Source: Bacteroidota bacterium
GTDB taxonomy: Bacteria > Bacteroidota > Bacteroidia > Flavobacteriales > Flavobacteriaceae
DNA: 8,151 bases
Direction: 5' to 3'
Assembly: GCA_009936675.1 (NCBI GenBank)
Contig: JAACDY010000155.1
Span: 1-8,151 of the forward strand
Both the position numbers and the translations under genes were made by a program. Below are positions 7,970 through 8,151 of this stretch, in pieces (positions within the stretch are counted from its first letter, which is position 1; each line of letters begins with the position of its first letter). The notes beneath the pieces are model-generated. The model did no database searches, was not told where the DNA came from, and worked only from the letters and a program-made list of their open reading frames with translations.

Positions 7970-8151
7970 ATGACTGGTACAGTTAAATTCTTTAATGGAT
8001 CCAAAGGTTATGGATTCATTACCAATGACGAAACTTCAGAAGATGTTTTCGTTCACGTTTCTGCCCTTGATGGGCTAACACTCCAAGAGGGTGATAAAGT
8101 TGAATATGTAGAAGAAGAAGGAAAAAAAGGGAAGCAAGCTTCGCAAATTTC
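7970..8151 (+). CDS. Cold-shock-domain protein (CspA family), 3'-truncated by window edge
   Basis: Sixty full codons of a small nucleic-acid-binding OB-fold protein are visible, starting MTGTVKFFNGSKGYGFI. Both RNA-binding motifs are present: RNP1 as KGYGFI (residues 12-17) and RNP2 as VFVHV (residues 26-30), plus the conserved EGDKVEY strand (40-46). CspA-family proteins are usually 63-70 residues, so only a handful of codons should lie beyond the window. Members bind single-stranded RNA or DNA and act as RNA chaperones, some induced by cold and some constitutive; which applies here cannot be told. The gene lies 59 bp after the small membrane protein gene and seems to have its own AT-rich leader. 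The short tail seen so far gives no sign of a fused second domain, but the end is not visible. Confidence 0.95.
   Translation, partial: MTGTVKFFNGSKGYGFITNDETSEDVFVHVSALDGLTLQEGDKVEYVEEEGKKGKQASQI

Noticed and set aside
1..8151. Mobile element, CRISPR array, tRNA gene or defence system
   Set aside because: No terminal inverted repeats, transposase or integrase sequence, spaced direct repeats or cloverleaf pattern were seen; the genes are ordinary efflux and housekeeping genes with uniform composition.

Overview
The window looks like chromosomal DNA from a member of the Bacteroidota, most likely a Flavobacteriaceae-type organism. The signs are moderate GC content, A-rich translation starts without a Shine-Dalgarno motif, a TTTG/TAnnTTTG promoter in front of aspS, and protein variants I recognise as typical of flavobacteria. 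Genus cannot be read from this sequence. All genes are on the + strand and tightly packed; no gap between genes exceeds 60 bp.

Bases 1-5820 hold a three-gene tripartite efflux operon: an outer-membrane TolC-family channel (5' end outside the window), a lipoprotein periplasmic adaptor of the HlyD/AcrA type (3 bp gap), and an 1145-residue RND inner-membrane permease (14 bp gap). Together they should form one envelope-spanning pump driven by the proton (or possibly another ion) gradient. The substrate cannot be read from the sequence. The permease keeps only one of the three classic charged proton-relay residues of AcrB and appears to carry two extra membrane helices between TM6 and TM7.

Bases 5821-7910 hold housekeeping material: aspS (aspartyl-tRNA synthetase) behind its own well-formed Bacteroidota promoter, which starts in the base after the permease stop codon, followed 34 bp later by a small two-helix membrane protein of unknown function. 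The last 182 bases are the start of a cold-shock-domain protein gene cut by the window edge.

I see no tRNA or rRNA, CRISPR array, insertion sequence, attachment site, strong terminator or large repeat. Nothing here amounts to a clearly new biological system. The points most worth a second look are the permease's relay residues and extra helices, the lack of a terminator between the pump operon and aspS, and the uncharacterised small membrane protein.
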